Source of the DNA: Oleispira sp963933055
GTDB lineage: Bacteria > Pseudomonadota > Gammaproteobacteria > Pseudomonadales > Oceanobacteraceae
Assembly (NCBI GenBank): GCA_963933055.1
Contig: CAWVSY010000069.1
Span: forward strand, 1 to 16,880
Direction: 5' to 3'
DNA: 16,880 nucleotides
Shown: positions 15,691 to 16,880 of the stretch, one piece after another
Numbering within the stretch: the stretch's first letter is position 1
Layout of the letters: each line of letters begins with the position of its first letter
Program-made: the position numbers and the translations under genes
Notes under the pieces: model-generated
The model's database searches: none
What the model saw: only the letters and a program-made list of their open reading frames with translations
What the model was told of the DNA's origin: nothing

Positions 15691-16788
15691 TTATTCTGAC
15701 CAGGTCTTACCAATATCCATCGCTTGAAACTGCTCTGCATCAAGGCCATTCTTGTGCAGGGCTCTGGCTAAGGCTTTTGGAGGTTCATCGACTGCTTCAG
15801 CGGTTAATACAAAGGTATTCCAATGAATGCCAAAGGCTGATTCCGCATTAATGTCTTTGAAAATTTCGACCGCATCCGCAGGATTTACATGTTGGGTTTT
15901 CATAAACCATCTTGGTTCATAGGCCCCGATAGGAATCATGGCCAAATCAACTTTCCCAAGTCTTTCTCCTATCTCTTTAAATTGATATGGGTTGTAGCCA
16001 GTATCACCACCAAACCATGCTATAAAGCCTTCTGGCGCATGTTCAACTTCTGGCCAAATAAATGCCCAGGATGCCCATAAGCTTTCATTGGTATCAAACA
16101 TTCCTCGACGTGACCAGTGCTGGCTCGGTTGTGCCTGAACCGTTAGGTCGCCAACTTTATACTCTTGCCACCAATCCAGTTCTTGAATATTTGTAATTTC
16201 AAATTGCGAGAACCATTTCTTTAAGCCTAATGGAACTAACCAGAGTGGCTGCTTGCCATTTATTTTTTTTATAAACGTTGAGCTTGTCAGTGCTTCTACT
16301 GAGTCTACATCAAGATGATCATAATGATTGTGTGAGATTACGATAATATCGATATTAGGCAGTTGTTCTATTTCTAGCGCGGGTGGTGTGAAGCGTTTTG
16401 GTCCGAAGCTTTGTGAATAAGAGGAGCGTTCAGAAAATATTGGATCGGTAAGGATATTTATTCCTTGGTATTGCAATAATACTGTGGAGTGTCCAATAAG
16501 AGTTGCTTGGGCTTTGTCAAAATCAGGATTATGTATTTTCTCTAAATTGGCAGGTTGCCAAAAACCTTGGTAATTTTCAGGCGCATCGGGCCAAGTCATG
16601 TCATCAAATAGGCGTGCTTTTAAAAAAGAGATAAAGCTGGGTTTAAAGCCTGCAGGTAAGTATGGATTACGGAATGTTCCGTTATCATGATGAGCTGGAG
16701 TTGGGTCGGCTATCTGCTCTTCTGCGACGACTGAGCATGAAAGGATGAAGAGCGCGAGTAATGCTGAGAGCAGTGCAGATAATTTCAT
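15691..16788 (-). CDS. Exported NAPE-PLD-like zinc metallohydrolase (MBL fold)
   Basis: A 365-aa metallo-beta-lactamase-fold protein that closely resembles N-acyl-phosphatidylethanolamine phospholipase D. The zinc site is complete: His153, His155, Asp157 and His158 in ISHNHYDHLD, His224 in PSQHWS, Asp262 in GGDTGYNP, and His322 in GIHWNTF. The stretches ELDWW (203-207) and IPIGAYEPRWFMK (285-297) are as recalled from mammalian NAPE-PLD. An N-terminal export signal covers about 1-22; cleavage after VVA is plausible, and ILSC at 15-18 is a poor lipobox, so a lipoprotein form cannot be excluded. It probably hydrolyses a phosphodiester of a phospholipid-like substrate in the periplasm or at the outer membrane. 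Bacterial homologues are also annotated as RomA/UlaG-like, whose substrates are unclear. No Shine-Dalgarno is visible. Confidence 0.88.
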   Translation of the reverse strand: MKLSALLSALLALFILSCSVVAEEQIADPTPAHHDNGTFRNPYLPAGFKPSFISFLKARLFDDMTWPDAPENYQGFWQPANLEKIHNPDFDKAQATLIGHSTVLLQYQGINILTDPIFSERSSYSQSFGPKRFTPPALEIEQLPNIDIIVISHNHYDHLDVDSVEALTSSTFIKKINGKQPLWLVPLGLKKWFSQFEITNIQELDWWQEYKVGDLTVQAQPSQHWSRRGMFDTNESLWASWAFIWPEVEHAPEGFIAWFGGDTGYNPYQFKEIGERLGKVDLAMIPIGAYEPRWFMKTQHVNPADAVEIFKDINAESAFGIHWNTFVLTAEAVDEPPKALARALHKNGLDAEQFQAMDIGKTWSE

Positions 16789-16800
16789 TATTGGATTTAT

Positions 16801-16809
16801 TCTATACCA
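16801..16809 (-). promoter_or_regulatory. Possible extended -10 promoter of the NAPE-PLD-like gene
   Basis: On the - strand TGG-TATAGA forms an extended -10 element. The predicted start near 16794 would leave only about six bases before the ATG at 16788, consistent with the lack of a ribosome-binding site but unusual for this group. No good -35 is seen. Confidence 0.25.
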
Positions 16810-16880
16810 AGCATTTTATGTGTTTGCAGGCTTAGCTTCCATTTGGGATGCTTAAGACAGTAGTTGGTTGCTTTTTGAGT

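Noticed and set aside
1..16880. CRISPR array, insertion sequence, attachment site or genomic island
   Set aside because: No regularly spaced repeats, transposase or integrase motifs, or terminal inverted repeats were seen, although a tRNA gene, a common integration site, is present at the left edge.

Overview
The window looks like chromosomal DNA of a marine-type gammaproteobacterium. It is moderately AT-rich by eye, and the gene families (OMPLA, a two-domain FabG paired with a FadI-like thiolase, FolM, PAS-GGDEF, TatD, DUF819) are typical of Oceanospirillales or Pseudomonadales relatives such as the Oleispira/Thalassolituus group. The taxonomic placement is inferred from gene content and base composition; no search was run. 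No insertion sequence, integrase, phage gene, CRISPR array or rRNA was seen, and no gap between genes exceeds about 210 bases.

Layout. Positions 1-54 hold the 3' part of an initiator tRNA-fMet with its terminator. Next come folM (+) and a short folK-like gene (-), convergent, both concerned with pterins. Divergent from folK is a + strand run of pldA (outer-membrane phospholipase A), a COG3199 ATP-NAD-kinase-like protein, and a large secreted endonuclease/exonuclease/phosphatase-type nuclease. From 5630 to 9222 on the - strand lie tatD and a translationally coupled pair: a periplasmic NMT1/SsuA-type binding protein followed by a membrane PAS-GGDEF diguanylate cyclase, with no ABC permease or ATPase nearby. 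A two-domain 3-ketoacyl reductase (-) is divergent from a FadI-like thiolase (+). A second - strand operon follows: a fold-type III PLP enzyme overlapping a DUF819 membrane protein by ATGA. The window closes with a glutathione S-transferase (+) and an exported NAPE-PLD-like metallohydrolase (-).

How the genes may work together. The thiolase and reductase catalyse adjacent types of step in acyl-CoA/acyl-ACP chemistry. PldA and the NAPE-PLD homologue both suggest phospholipid turnover in the envelope, although they lie 14 kb apart. The binding-protein/diguanylate-cyclase pair is best read as a ligand-sensing c-di-GMP input module. The PLP-enzyme/DUF819 pair suggests uptake or export of an amino acid or related compound coupled to its conversion. 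The most interesting candidates are the transporter-less binding protein plus cyclase, the PLP/DUF819 operon with apparently substituted metal ligands, the short HPPK beside FolM, and a set of three GTACA half-sites between the PLP operon and the GST gene.
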